The position numbers and the translations under genes were made by a program. Source: Granulosicoccaceae bacterium (GTDB lineage: Bacteria; Pseudomonadota; Gammaproteobacteria; Granulosicoccales; Granulosicoccaceae). From it: DNA of 5,633 bases. The notes under the pieces are model-generated. The model saw only the letters and a list, made by a program, of their open reading frames with translations. It searched no databases and was not told the DNA's origin. Below are positions 1-5,633 of the stretch, one piece after another. The first letter of the stretch is position 1. Each line of letters begins with the position of its first letter. Location of the stretch: positions 1 through 5,633 of the forward strand of contig JALZUX010000523.1 in NCBI GenBank assembly GCA_023301405.1. Direction: 5' to 3'.

Positions 1-51
1 ACAAGGATTGCACACATAAGCAGACGGTTACACAGTACTTTCCAAAAACTA

Positions 52-76
52 AGTCAGCGCAAGGGATGCGCTGACT
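52..76 (-). terminator. Perfect 10-bp hairpin, possible leftward intrinsic terminator
   Basis: Positions 52-61 and 67-76 are perfect reverse complements around a 5-nt loop, giving a GC-containing stem. Read on the minus strand, the stem is followed by a T-rich tail (TAGTTTTTGG, 51-42). On the plus strand no T tract follows. The geometry therefore suits termination of leftward transcription, yet no leftward gene is visible to the right of it. It could instead be a leader hairpin of the gspE transcript or the end of an antisense RNA. The structure is certain as sequence; its role is inferred. Confidence 0.4.
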
Positions 77-168
77 GTACGCGGGGAAGCGTTTGGATCA
101 ATGGCCCGACAAAGCCATGAGCTGAACCAGAACCGGTAAAATACAATCATCAAGATAAAAAGCAGGGA

Positions 169-206
169 TTATCTGTTTTACTCAGACAATCAGCAGTAAC
201 AGATAA
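169..206 (+). promoter_or_regulatory. Inverted repeat in the gspE leader
   Basis: TTATCTGTT (169-177) and AACAGATAA (198-206) are perfect 9-bp reverse complements. After a 2-nt bulge, ACT (180-182) pairs with AGT (195-197), leaving a 12-nt loop. The element ends 36 bp before the gspE start, so it is either a leader hairpin in the mRNA or a palindromic regulator site. No T tract follows, so it is not a typical terminator. Weak -10-like hexamers sit just upstream (TAAAAT 137-142, TACAAT 142-147), without a good -35 partner. Confidence 0.4.
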
Positions 207-242
207 ACGCTTATTACCAGCTACGGAGTAAAACGTACAAAA

Positions 243-1763
243 ATGGCTTCTCAACCAACAGATCCAATCGAAGACCAGATCGAGGTAGAAGCACCGCGCC
301 GCATCACGTTGCCATACACGTTTGCAAAAAGACACGGTGTATTGATCAACGGATTCGAAGAAGACATCCCCACTCTGGTCCACCGCCATAACGTCTCTAA
401 CGCTTCATTATTGGAAGCACGCCGTATTGCCGGACGCCCAGTGGTCTCCGAAGCTGTCAGCGAAGGTGACTTCGATCTCATGCTGACACGCGCCTACGAA
501 GGCGATACCGGCGATGCGATGAACATCATGGATGACTTCGGTGACGATCTTGATCTTGAGCGCATGGCTGAATCACTTGAGCCTGAAGATTTAATGGAGT
601 CACAGGACGACGCACCTGTCATTAAGCTGATCAATGCAATGCTGACAGAAGCAATTCGCAAAGGGGCATCAGATATCCATATCGAGCCGTTCGAAAAGCG
701 TCTATCAGTACGCTACCGTGTGGACGGTGTCATGAACAAATTGCTAGACCCTCCTCAACAGGCAGCAGCACAAGTTATTTCACGTGTGAAAGTCATGGCT
801 AAACTTGATATCGCAGAAAAAAGATTGCCACAAGACGGGCGAATTTCTTTACGTGTCGCTGGTCGACCGGTTGATGTGCGAGTGTCGACACTGCCGTCCG
901 GGCACGGTGAACGGGTGGTGCTTCGACTGCTCGACAAGCAGGCCGGCAGACTCAACCTTGAACACCTGGGTATGGCCGAAGAATCACAAACAAACTTGGA
1001 AAAAGTGCTAAAAATGCCCCACGGCATTATTTTGGTTACCGGGCCAACCGGGTCTGGAAAAACCACCTCTTTGTACGCCGCGCTTACCAAGCTCAACAAT
1101 GCACGCAGCACTATCTTGACAGTTGAAGACCCTATCGAGTACTACCTTGATGGAATTGGTCAGACACAAGTCAATAACAAAGTAGAGCTCACTTTTGCCA
1201 GAGGCCTGCGCGCTATTCTTCGACAGGATCCCGACATCGTCATGGTTGGTGAAATACGCGATTTGGAAACCGCAGAAATCGCTGTACAAGCCAGTTTAAC
1301 GGGTCACCTAGTGCTGTCTACTCTGCACACAAATACAGCCATTGGCTCTATCACCCGTCTACGTGACATGGGTGTTGAGCCCTTTTTGCTTTCGTCAAGC
1401 CTGGTAGGGCTAGTGGCGCAACGACTAGTCAGATTGCTATGCAATGAATGCAAAACTGCCCACACACCAAGTCAAGGTGAACGCGATACCCTGCAACTGC
1501 ACGAGCAAGACGAGTGCACAATCTTCTTACCACATGGTTGCTCCCACTGTAATCACAGCGGATATGTAAAGCGAACGGGGATTTACGAGGTAGTTCTTGT
1601 CGATGAAACCATGCGCAACATGATTCATGACGGCGCAGCTGAACATGAAATAGAAACATACGCCAGATCCCAATACGCTGGAATCGCTCAGGACGGTATG
1701 CGCCTGGTACTACAAGGTGATACATCGCTTGAAGAAGTTCTTAGAGTTACCCGGGAAATGTAA
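243..1763 (+). CDS. gspE: Type II secretion system ATPase GspE
   Basis: This 506-residue protein is the cytoplasmic hexameric ATPase that powers pseudopilus assembly in type II secretion, docking on the inner membrane through GspL and GspF. Seen in the sequence: an N-terminal segment with the GspE-type LPYTFAKRHGVLI (residues 23-35), an acidic linker (about 91-123), then the ATPase core. The core has Walker A GPTGSGKTT (267-275), the Asp box TVEDPIEY (293-300), Walker B DIVMVGE with Glu337, and the His box around GHLVLSTLHTN (354-364). A zinc-binding tetracysteine is intact: Cys400, Cys403, Cys433 and Cys436 as CxxC-x29-CxxC. The length is near the roughly 500 residues usual for GspE and shorter than PilB. 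The ATG at 243 is the only good start, because an in-frame stop lies at 204-206. Its nearest Shine-Dalgarno-like GGAG (225-228) is 14 nt away, which suggests modest initiation. The reading frame is intact and the family call is secure. Assignment to type II secretion rather than another pilus-like system rests on the N-terminal motif and the gspF partner. Confidence 0.96.
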   Translation: MASQPTDPIEDQIEVEAPRRITLPYTFAKRHGVLINGFEEDIPTLVHRHNVSNASLLEARRIAGRPVVSEAVSEGDFDLMLTRAYEGDTGDAMNIMDDFGDDLDLERMAESLEPEDLMESQDDAPVIKLINAMLTEAIRKGASDIHIEPFEKRLSVRYRVDGVMNKLLDPPQQAAAQVISRVKVMAKLDIAEKRLPQDGRISLRVAGRPVDVRVSTLPSGHGERVVLRLLDKQAGRLNLEHLGMAEESQTNLEKVLKMPHGIILVTGPTGSGKTTSLYAALTKLNNARSTILTVEDPIEYYLDGIGQTQVNNKVELTFARGLRAILRQDPDIVMVGEIRDLETAEIAVQASLTGHLVLSTLHTNTAIGSITRLRDMGVEPFLLSSSLVGLVAQRLVRLLCNECKTAHTPSQGERDTLQLHEQDECTIFLPHGCSHCNHSGYVKRTGIYEVVLVDETMRNMIHDGAAEHEIETYARSQYAGIAQDGMRLVLQGDTSLEEVLRVTREM

Positions 1764-2977
1764 TGCCAGCATTTGAATACATAGCGTTAGATGCCTCTGG
1801 CAGTGAGAAGAAAGGCGTACTGGAAGGCGATAATCCCCGCCAGATCCGGCAGCAACTGCGAGAGCTCAAACTCACCCCTCTCGAGGTCAACGAAGGCAGC
1901 GCAAAGGCCAGCAAGTCAAAGTCAACCACACAATTTCGTGGTGGCATTAGCTCGAACGAACTTGCTCTTATCACCCGGCAAATCGCCACCCTTGCAAACT
2001 CTGGCACGCCCATAGAAGAAGCTCTGCAAGCCGTCGCCATGCAAACTGAAAAACAAAAGATAAAATCACTGATTTTATCGGTTCGCGGTCGCGTCCTGGA
2101 GGGACGCACGTTAGCCAGTGCACTCAGTGAATACCCGAAAGTTTTTCCAGAAATTTTTCAAGCAACAGTAGCCGCAGGAGAGCAGTCGGGACATCTTGAT
2201 TCCGTACTGGAGCGCCTAGCGGATTACACCGAAGATAAACAGTCAACCAAAGCGCTTATCAGTAAAGCCCTTTATTATCCGATTGGCTTAGTCTGCATTG
2301 CCTTTGGCATTGTGACGTTTTTACTTGCCTATGTGGTGCCCAAGGTGGTGCAGGTTTTCGATAGCATGGGACAAGAACTCCCTGTTCTGACGCGTGTAAT
2401 GATCTACTTATCTGAATTTATTCAGGAATGGGGTCTGCTTGTATTTATTGTCGTTGTTGGTTTGTTTATATTCTGGCGGCGCCTACTTCGCAACGAATCC
2501 ATAAAAATGCGGGTACACAAGTTCATGCTGGGTATCCCACTGTTGGCAAAGATTATCCGCGGCTCTAACGCCTCTCAGTTTGCGCGAACCCTCAGCATCT
2601 TGGCGGCTTCAGGCGTTCCGGTGCTTGACGCACTAGGAATCGCTTCGCTTGTACTCACCAACCGCCCTATGCGACAAGCCGCAAAAAAGGCGGCCAATGA
2701 AGTTCGCGAAGGCAGCACCTTAAGCCGGGCGTTAGAACGCACCCGCTACTTTCCACCTATGATGCTGCATCTGATTGCCAGTGGAGAGGCATCTGGCAGG
2801 CTTGAAACCATGCTCGAAAAAGCGGCCACTCACCAGGAGCGCGAGCTCAATTCAATACTGGCTGTGTTCCTTGCATTACTCGAACCCTTAATTATCCTGA
2901 TCATGGCCGGTATGGTTATGATGATTGTCCTGGCGATTCTACTACCCATCTTCGAGCTTAACGAACTGGTTGTTTAA
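1763..2977 (+). CDS. gspF: Type II secretion system inner-membrane platform protein GspF
   Basis: This 404-residue polytopic inner-membrane protein is the platform that couples GspE to pseudopilin assembly. The N-terminus MPAFEYIALDASG is the typical GspF opening. Two T2SF domains follow, at about residues 66-193 and 269-395. The second carries the usual IPLLAKIIRGSN segment (258-269) and a repeat of the RxLxxLxxSGxPxxxAL pattern seen in the first. Three hydrophobic segments are visible at about 172-195, 223-238 and 375-397, matching the family's three membrane helices. The length is as expected. Its ATG shares the final A of the gspE TAA stop (TAATG), and GGGAA at 1753-1757 gives a Shine-Dalgarno site with a 5-nt spacer. 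The gene is therefore translationally coupled to gspE. No pseudopilin gene follows within the window and I see no clear intrinsic terminator right after the stop. PilC-type pilus platforms are the main alternative, but the N-terminus favours GspF. Confidence 0.95.
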   Translation: MPAFEYIALDASGSEKKGVLEGDNPRQIRQQLRELKLTPLEVNEGSAKASKSKSTTQFRGGISSNELALITRQIATLANSGTPIEEALQAVAMQTEKQKIKSLILSVRGRVLEGRTLASALSEYPKVFPEIFQATVAAGEQSGHLDSVLERLADYTEDKQSTKALISKALYYPIGLVCIAFGIVTFLLAYVVPKVVQVFDSMGQELPVLTRVMIYLSEFIQEWGLLVFIVVVGLFIFWRRLLRNESIKMRVHKFMLGIPLLAKIIRGSNASQFARTLSILAASGVPVLDALGIASLVLTNRPMRQAAKKAANEVREGSTLSRALERTRYFPPMMLHLIASGEASGRLETMLEKAATHQERELNSILAVFLALLEPLIILIMAGMVMMIVLAILLPIFELNELVV

Positions 2978-3032
2978 CAAAACACGGAAAAATTAACTGG
3001 CATTTACAAAATATTAAGCTAAAAAGTACCTA

Positions 3033-3159
3033 ACTATTCAAAGCACACCTGCCGAGGCCATGGGTCGTGTCGTTGGTGCTCAACTACTGGTGTGATGCTC
3101 CGCGCGCACTCCTGCCCCATCATTGATTAAGTAGGCACGACAGGCGCACTCTGAATAGT
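3033..3159. repeat. Imperfect long-range inverted repeat, possible structured RNA or small element
   Basis: ACTATTCA (3033-3040) is the perfect reverse complement of TGAATAGT (3152-3159). Nested inside are CCTG/CAGG (3048-3051 with 3141-3144), TCGTG/CACGA (3065-3069 with 3136-3140) and a small hairpin GTTG/CAAC (3072-3075 with 3081-3084). The pairs are properly nested and can form one branched fold of about 127 nt. A direct repeat, GCGCACTC, occurs at 3104-3111 and 3144-3151. ATGGG (3060-3064) can also pair with CCCAT (3116-3120), which competes with the TCGTG stem. The strand of any RNA is unknown. I recognise no named RNA family. Confidence 0.35.
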
Positions 3160-3205
3160 GACAACAAACTAGATACATAGGTCATGATGTGTGAGTTCCG
3201 CAGTA

Positions 3206-3277
3206 CGGGCTGGAAGATACAAATACAACAGCCCGCCACTCCAATGGACTGGAGTGCTTCGTGCAGTATTTGTTTTT
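3206..3277 (+). repeat. Competing hairpins followed by a T tract
   Basis: Three perfect 7-bp stems can be drawn here. CGGGCTG (3206-3212) pairs with CAGCCCG (3229-3235). CAAATAC (3220-3226) pairs with GTATTTG (3266-3272). CACTCCA (3237-3243) pairs with TGGAGTG (3250-3256). The first two cross each other, so they are mutually exclusive or form a pseudoknot, while the third nests inside the second. TTTTT (3273-3277) directly follows the second stem on the plus strand. This layout resembles an attenuator or a weak terminator, but the T-adjacent stem is AT-rich and its link to either flanking gene is inferred only. Confidence 0.35.
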
Positions 3278-3354
3278 ACGGCCATAAGCTCTAGTGTGTC
3301 ATTCGACTGTCTGTTTCTTAATAGTCTATCGAGACAGGTTCTCGAACACATTGA

Positions 3355-3362
3355 TATATACT
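3355..3362 (+). promoter_or_regulatory. Possible -10 region for the VWA lipoprotein gene
   Basis: TATACT at 3357-3362 matches five of six positions of the sigma-70 -10 box and lies about 58 nt before the start codon. TATATA at 3355-3360 preceded by TGA would be an alternative extended -10. No good -35 hexamer stands at the right spacing. The palindrome TCGAGA/TCTCGA (3329-3345) lies where a -35 or an operator would be. This is a weak call based on the -10 box alone. Confidence 0.2.
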
Positions 3363-3419
3363 AAGCGATATTAAGCTGGCCACTCTAGTCTCTGACAATA
3401 ATAATCCGAGCCCGCAAGT

Positions 3420-4784
3420 ATGATGAATAAACTTAAAAAGTACACATTGGCTTTACCACTTGCACTTTCCTTCTTTTTGGTCGGATGCAGCAGTGAAGGT
3501 ATTGATCGAAACACAGATGCAAGGCCTTCGGGCAATGGCACACTGTTAGCAGACAGCGGCGAATCAACAAGCAGTCTTGGTACGCCAATCAATGCGCCCG
3601 GTCCAAACAAATACGTTCTGCTCAACAAATTAAATTTCGAGGCAAAGCAACCGTCCGTTGTCAGCATGTTATTTCAAGCATCTGACCAGTTCAGCAATGC
3701 TATCGCCGGTTTGCAAACCAGCGATTTCACCCTACTGGAAGACGATCTTCCGATTTCTCAAGCGGAAACCTCACTATCAATCGTGCCTCACGAGGAGTTG
3801 CCGTTCTCACTACGCACTGTAATCATGATCGACACCAGCAGCAGCATCCTGCCCACTGACCTCGATAAAATCAAAACTGCTGTCATTTCACTGTTAGTTG
3901 ACGATAACGGCGCTTCTAGATTGCTACCACAACAAGAAATCGCACTTTATACGTTTGATGACACCGTCACTCAAGAGAAGGGTTTCTCCACCAATACCGC
4001 GACCATCATTGATGCCATTAACCAAATTGAACCCGCCCAATCGATTACACCAACCAATTTTTATGGCGCGGTGATCGAGGGCACTAGTCAGTGGACTGAT
4101 AACTTTGAGCTTTCGCTGATCACACAGGGCACCCTGATTATCATCACCGACGGCACAGACACAGCAGCAAGGCACACCTTTCCCGAGGCCCTGGCGGCCG
4201 TTGAAGGGAAGTCCGTATACACGCTGGGAGTCGGTGACGAGGTTGCCGGAGACGTGCTTGCCTCGATAGGCACATCAGATACTTATGCACTGCGCAACTT
4301 TGAACAACTCAGTACAACCCTTCAATCAATAAGTCAACAAGTCAAGGATACCGCTAACAGCTTTTACTACCTACATTACGCATCGCCAAAAAGAAGAGCC
4401 GAAGGAGATGCCGCCAATAGCCAACACAGCATCGAGCTATCAGTGATCAACAACGCCAACAAAGGATCTTCGGGCACTATCACTGATTCCTTTAATTCGG
4501 CAGAGTTCAGCAATATGGTTGCAGAAGTCATTATTTCCGGCCCACAAAACATGGAAATTCAGCAAGTAACTACATTGCGCGCCACCACTCGATGGGGACC
4601 TTCGCCCAGCACAGACTACTTGTGGAGCCTTCCAGAGGACAATGAAGCGTGCACAATGGAGCCGAACAGCTCAACGTCTATTCGTGTGACCGGAGTTGCC
4701 GCAGGAAGCTGTACCGTGTCCGTGCAGGATCAAAGTGCTGGAGGGGCTCGCAACTGGCATACAGTGAACGTTGTGGGCGACTGA
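3420..4784 (+). CDS. VWA-domain lipoprotein with C-terminal Ig-like domain
   Basis: This 454-residue protein has a lipoprotein signal peptide: basic MNKLKK, a hydrophobic core and lipobox LVGC with Cys23. Ser24 follows the cysteine, so outer-membrane sorting is expected. A low-complexity polar linker leads to a VWA domain at about residues 130-312. Its MIDAS metal site looks complete: DTSSS (Asp138, Ser140, Ser142), Thr212 in TPTNFYGAV, and Asp244 in IITDGTD. VWA domains with MIDAS usually bind protein ligands through a divalent metal. After a beta-rich segment, the C-terminus (about 365-452) ends in VTGVAAGSCTVSVQD, which resembles a bacterial Ig-like (BIG2-type) domain, with Cys411 and Cys431 placed for a disulfide. 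The function is unknown; surface or periplasmic binding is inferred. ATG at 3420 is used, with a second ATG at 3423 equally possible. There is no strong Shine-Dalgarno site, only GAG at 3408-3410. It is convergent with the protease gene, 27 bp apart. Confidence 0.88.
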   Translation: MMNKLKKYTLALPLALSFFLVGCSSEGIDRNTDARPSGNGTLLADSGESTSSLGTPINAPGPNKYVLLNKLNFEAKQPSVVSMLFQASDQFSNAIAGLQTSDFTLLEDDLPISQAETSLSIVPHEELPFSLRTVIMIDTSSSILPTDLDKIKTAVISLLVDDNGASRLLPQQEIALYTFDDTVTQEKGFSTNTATIIDAINQIEPAQSITPTNFYGAVIEGTSQWTDNFELSLITQGTLIIITDGTDTAARHTFPEALAAVEGKSVYTLGVGDEVAGDVLASIGTSDTYALRNFEQLSTTLQSISQQVKDTANSFYYLHYASPKRRAEGDAANSQHSIELSVINNANKGSSGTITDSFNSAEFSNMVAEVIISGPQNMEIQQVTTLRATTRWGPSPSTDYLWSLPEDNEACTMEPNSSTSIRVTGVAAGSCTVSVQDQSAGGARNWHTVNVVGD

Positions 4785-4803
4785 CCCTTAAGCCTCAGCC
4801 GCC
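4776..4803. terminator. Weak hairpin between the convergent genes
   Basis: GGCGACTGA (4776-4784) and TCAGCCGCC (4795-4803) pair in eight of nine positions with one A-C mismatch, around a 10-nt loop. The left arm contains the stop codon of the lipoprotein gene. The only T tract on the plus side (TTTT, 4815-4818) is 11 nt further on, inside the protease reading frame. It may act as a modest bidirectional terminator for the two convergent genes. No better terminator is visible in the 27-bp gap. Confidence 0.3.
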
Positions 4804-4811
4804 AATCACTG

Positions 4812-5456
4812 CTAGTTTTGCTTGCCAGTCGCAGTAATAAAGCTGCGAATATCTGCAGTGGCTACTGACACCGAATGATTCTTGATTTTTACATAACTAT
4901 CGCCACTTACATACGCCGCGAATCCACGTAACATCCCGGCAAGTACATGCTTGCCCTCTTCACAGCTGATCAACCCGCCGCCCGATTGCCCTGAGTCGAT
5001 TGGAGCAGTAGTGTGAAGTGCCCCGTCGGTCTCTGCTTTAACCTTAAACGATCCGGTTGATGTCGTTTTTGACTCCGCGCGTGGAAATCCCACCGCCCAA
5101 ACCTTTGCACTGGCGTCAAGATTTTCATGACCTAGTTCAATAGGTCGTATATGACCAGTTTCTACCTGCAAGATGGCGAGATCTTTATCGCGATCAATGA
5201 GCGCGATCGAGGCTATATTACGGTCTACACCGATCAGCACGTAAGACTGAAAATGCTCGTCAATCGCATGCGCCGCAGTAAGTACCCGATTTGGGCCCAC
5301 CACCACACCACTAGCGTGGCTCCCGTCGTCGCTCATTACTCGAACAACCGACTCCAGTGCATCTTGCTCTGGCCACCCGCAATTGGCCGCGTAAGCTGCC
5401 GACTGCGACGTAAATAATACCGCTGCCACAACAAAGAGCGTATTTCTTTTCATCAT
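4812..5456 (-). CDS. Exported trypsin-like serine protease (S1 family)
   Basis: From the ATG at 5456 this is a 214-residue protein. It starts MMKRNTLFVVAAVLF and has a Sec signal peptide, with likely cleavage after AYA so that the mature protein begins ANCGW. The rest is one trypsin-like domain. In numbering from this ATG, the triad is His63 in LTAAHA, Asp92 in DKDLAIL and Ser158 in SGQSGGGL. The usual GNSGGPL is changed to GQSGGGL, but the catalytic serine and its oxyanion-hole glycine remain. Two cysteines, Cys26 and Cys165, could form a disulfide. No PDZ domain follows, so it is not a full HtrA/DegP. It should act in the periplasm or outside the cell; the substrate is unknown. The ATG at 5456 is chosen because GGGAA (5468-5464 on the minus strand) lies 7 nt before it. 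An in-frame TTG at 5462 is too close to that site, and ATG 5453 is a lesser option. The C-terminus overlaps no other gene. Confidence 0.9.
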   Translation of the reverse strand: MMKRNTLFVVAAVLFTSQSAAYAANCGWPEQDALESVVRVMSDDGSHASGVVVGPNRVLTAAHAIDEHFQSYVLIGVDRNIASIALIDRDKDLAILQVETGHIRPIELGHENLDASAKVWAVGFPRAESKTTSTGSFKVKAETDGALHTTAPIDSGQSGGGLISCEEGKHVLAGMLRGFAAYVSGDSYVKIKNHSVSVATADIRSFITATGKQN

Positions 5457-5463
5457 TCTCAAA

Positions 5464-5468
5464 TTCCC
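5464..5468 (-). promoter_or_regulatory. Ribosome binding site of the protease gene
   Basis: GGGAA read on the minus strand lies 7 nt before the ATG at 5456. This spacing decides the start against the in-frame TTG at 5462, which would be only 1 nt from it, and favours it over ATG 5453 at 10 nt. Confidence 0.6.
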
Positions 5469-5475
5469 GTTTACT

Positions 5476-5512
5476 TCACGCCGCGAAAAAACAACGTGAT
5501 GCCCCAGCGGCG
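5476..5512 (-). promoter_or_regulatory. Competing hairpins in the protease leader
   Basis: CGCCGC (5479-5484) and GCGGCG (5507-5512) are perfect reverse complements. TCACG (5476-5480) is also the perfect complement of CGTGA (5495-5499), and the two stems share positions 5479-5480, so they exclude each other. In the minus-strand transcript they lie 8 or more nt upstream of the ribosome binding site, with a run of six U residues in the loop of the longer one. They could influence translation or mRNA stability. Function is inferred only. Confidence 0.3.
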
Positions 5513-5536
5513 AACTGTTATGCCTTTCTAAGCTCG

Positions 5537-5607
5537 ATTCTAGTGCGAAGTGACCTAATGGTAATAAATGTGGTAGGTCCGGGTCTATGCAAATTTTTTA
5601 TTTTTTT
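5537..5607 (-). promoter_or_regulatory. Candidate promoter region for the protease gene
   Basis: Two sigma-70-like options are visible on the minus strand. The first is TTACCA (5564-5559), a 16-nt spacer, then TAGAAT (5542-5537), a five-of-six -10 box. The second has TTGCAT (5592-5587) as -35 with a poorer TTTATT -10 at 18-nt spacing, and is directly preceded by an A-rich tract (complement of 5594-5607) that would suit an UP element. A 6-bp inverted repeat GACCTA/TAGGTC (5552-5557 with 5574-5579) overlaps this region and could be an operator. I cannot choose between the two start sites from sequence. Confidence 0.35.
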
Positions 5608-5633
5608 ATCGATTGCCACGTAATTGTGTAGAC

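Larger units (their letters stand above)
2978..3419. other. 442-bp non-coding gap with dense inverted repeats
   Basis: No convincing gene lies here. The longest open frame is about 60 codons on the minus strand (3169-3351) and resembles no family I know. The region instead contains several complementary arms. One group lies at 3033-3159 and another at 3206-3291; both are described separately. There is also a 6-bp palindrome TCGAGA/TCTCGA at 3329-3334 and 3340-3345. The 10-bp sequence ATATTAAGCT occurs at 3011-3020 and again at 3368-3377. The stretch must contain the promoter of the downstream lipoprotein gene and whatever ends the gspEF transcript. It may also encode a structured RNA or be the remnant of a small inserted element. 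The repeats are seen directly; their function is not known. Confidence 0.55.

Noticed and set aside
1..120. An open plus-strand frame from the window edge to TGA at 118-120 as the tail of an upstream gene.
   Set aside because: The roughly 39 residues are unremarkable and cross the perfect hairpin at 52-76; another frame also stays open to 74. No family is recognisable, so an upstream gene end cannot be supported.
755..1111. A 118-codon minus-strand open frame inside gspE.
   Set aside because: It is fully antisense to the Walker A region of a clear gspE frame and has no family features.
3028..3164. Integron attC-like site, since ACCTAAC (3028-3034) fits RYYYAAC and lies at the edge of the inverted repeat.
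   Set aside because: The opposite end reads GTGACAA rather than GTTRRRY, pairing continues without the unpaired central spacer of attC, and no integron integrase or second such site is visible.
3169..3351. A 60-codon minus-strand open frame in the gspF-lipoprotein gap.
   Set aside because: It has no recognisable domain or signal and no clear ribosome binding site, and it lies across the inverted repeats, which explain the sequence constraint better.
5151..5417. An 88-codon plus-strand open frame opposite the protease gene.
   Set aside because: It is antisense to the conserved protease domain, including the His and Asp motifs, and shows no protein features of its own.
5457..5462. TTG at 5462-5460 as the protease start codon.
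   Set aside because: It is only 1 nt from the GGGAA ribosome binding site, whereas ATG 5456 has a 7-nt spacer and begins a normal signal peptide.
5587..5607. Plus-strand intrinsic terminator at the long T tract near the window end.
   Set aside because: The nearest plus-strand stem (5552-5579) ends more than 10 nt before the T tract and no plus-strand gene ends nearby; an upstream A-rich element for the minus-strand promoter fits better.

Overview
The window reads as chromosomal DNA of a Gram-negative bacterium, most likely a gammaproteobacterium. The reasons are a type II secretion ATPase and platform pair of the GspE/GspF subfamily, a lipoprotein with an outer-membrane-type lipobox, and a Sec-exported periplasmic or secreted serine protease. 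I cannot name the genus from sequence alone.

Layout. Positions 1-242 are a non-coding leader with two hairpins (52-76 and 169-206). Positions 243-1763 (gspE) and 1763-2977 (gspF) form a translationally coupled operon (TAATG overlap) for the cytoplasmic motor ATPase and the inner-membrane platform protein of a type II secretion system. Positions 2978-3419 are a 442-bp gap with no convincing gene. It holds several nested and competing inverted repeats and is nearly bracketed by a 10-bp direct repeat. Positions 3420-4784 encode a lipoprotein with a von Willebrand factor A (VWA) domain, an intact metal-binding (MIDAS) site and a C-terminal Ig-like domain. Positions 4812-5456 on the minus strand encode a small exported trypsin-like serine protease, convergent with the lipoprotein gene. 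Positions 5457-5633 are its promoter and leader region.

How the parts relate. GspE and GspF work together at the inner membrane to drive pseudopilus assembly. The genes that commonly follow gspF in type II operons (gspG onward) are absent here, so the rest of the machine must be encoded elsewhere. The lipoprotein and the protease are both envelope or secreted proteins. Nothing in the sequence proves that they are secretion substrates or that they act together.

No tRNA, rRNA, CRISPR array, transposase or phage gene was seen. The least explained part is the structured gap between gspF and the lipoprotein gene.
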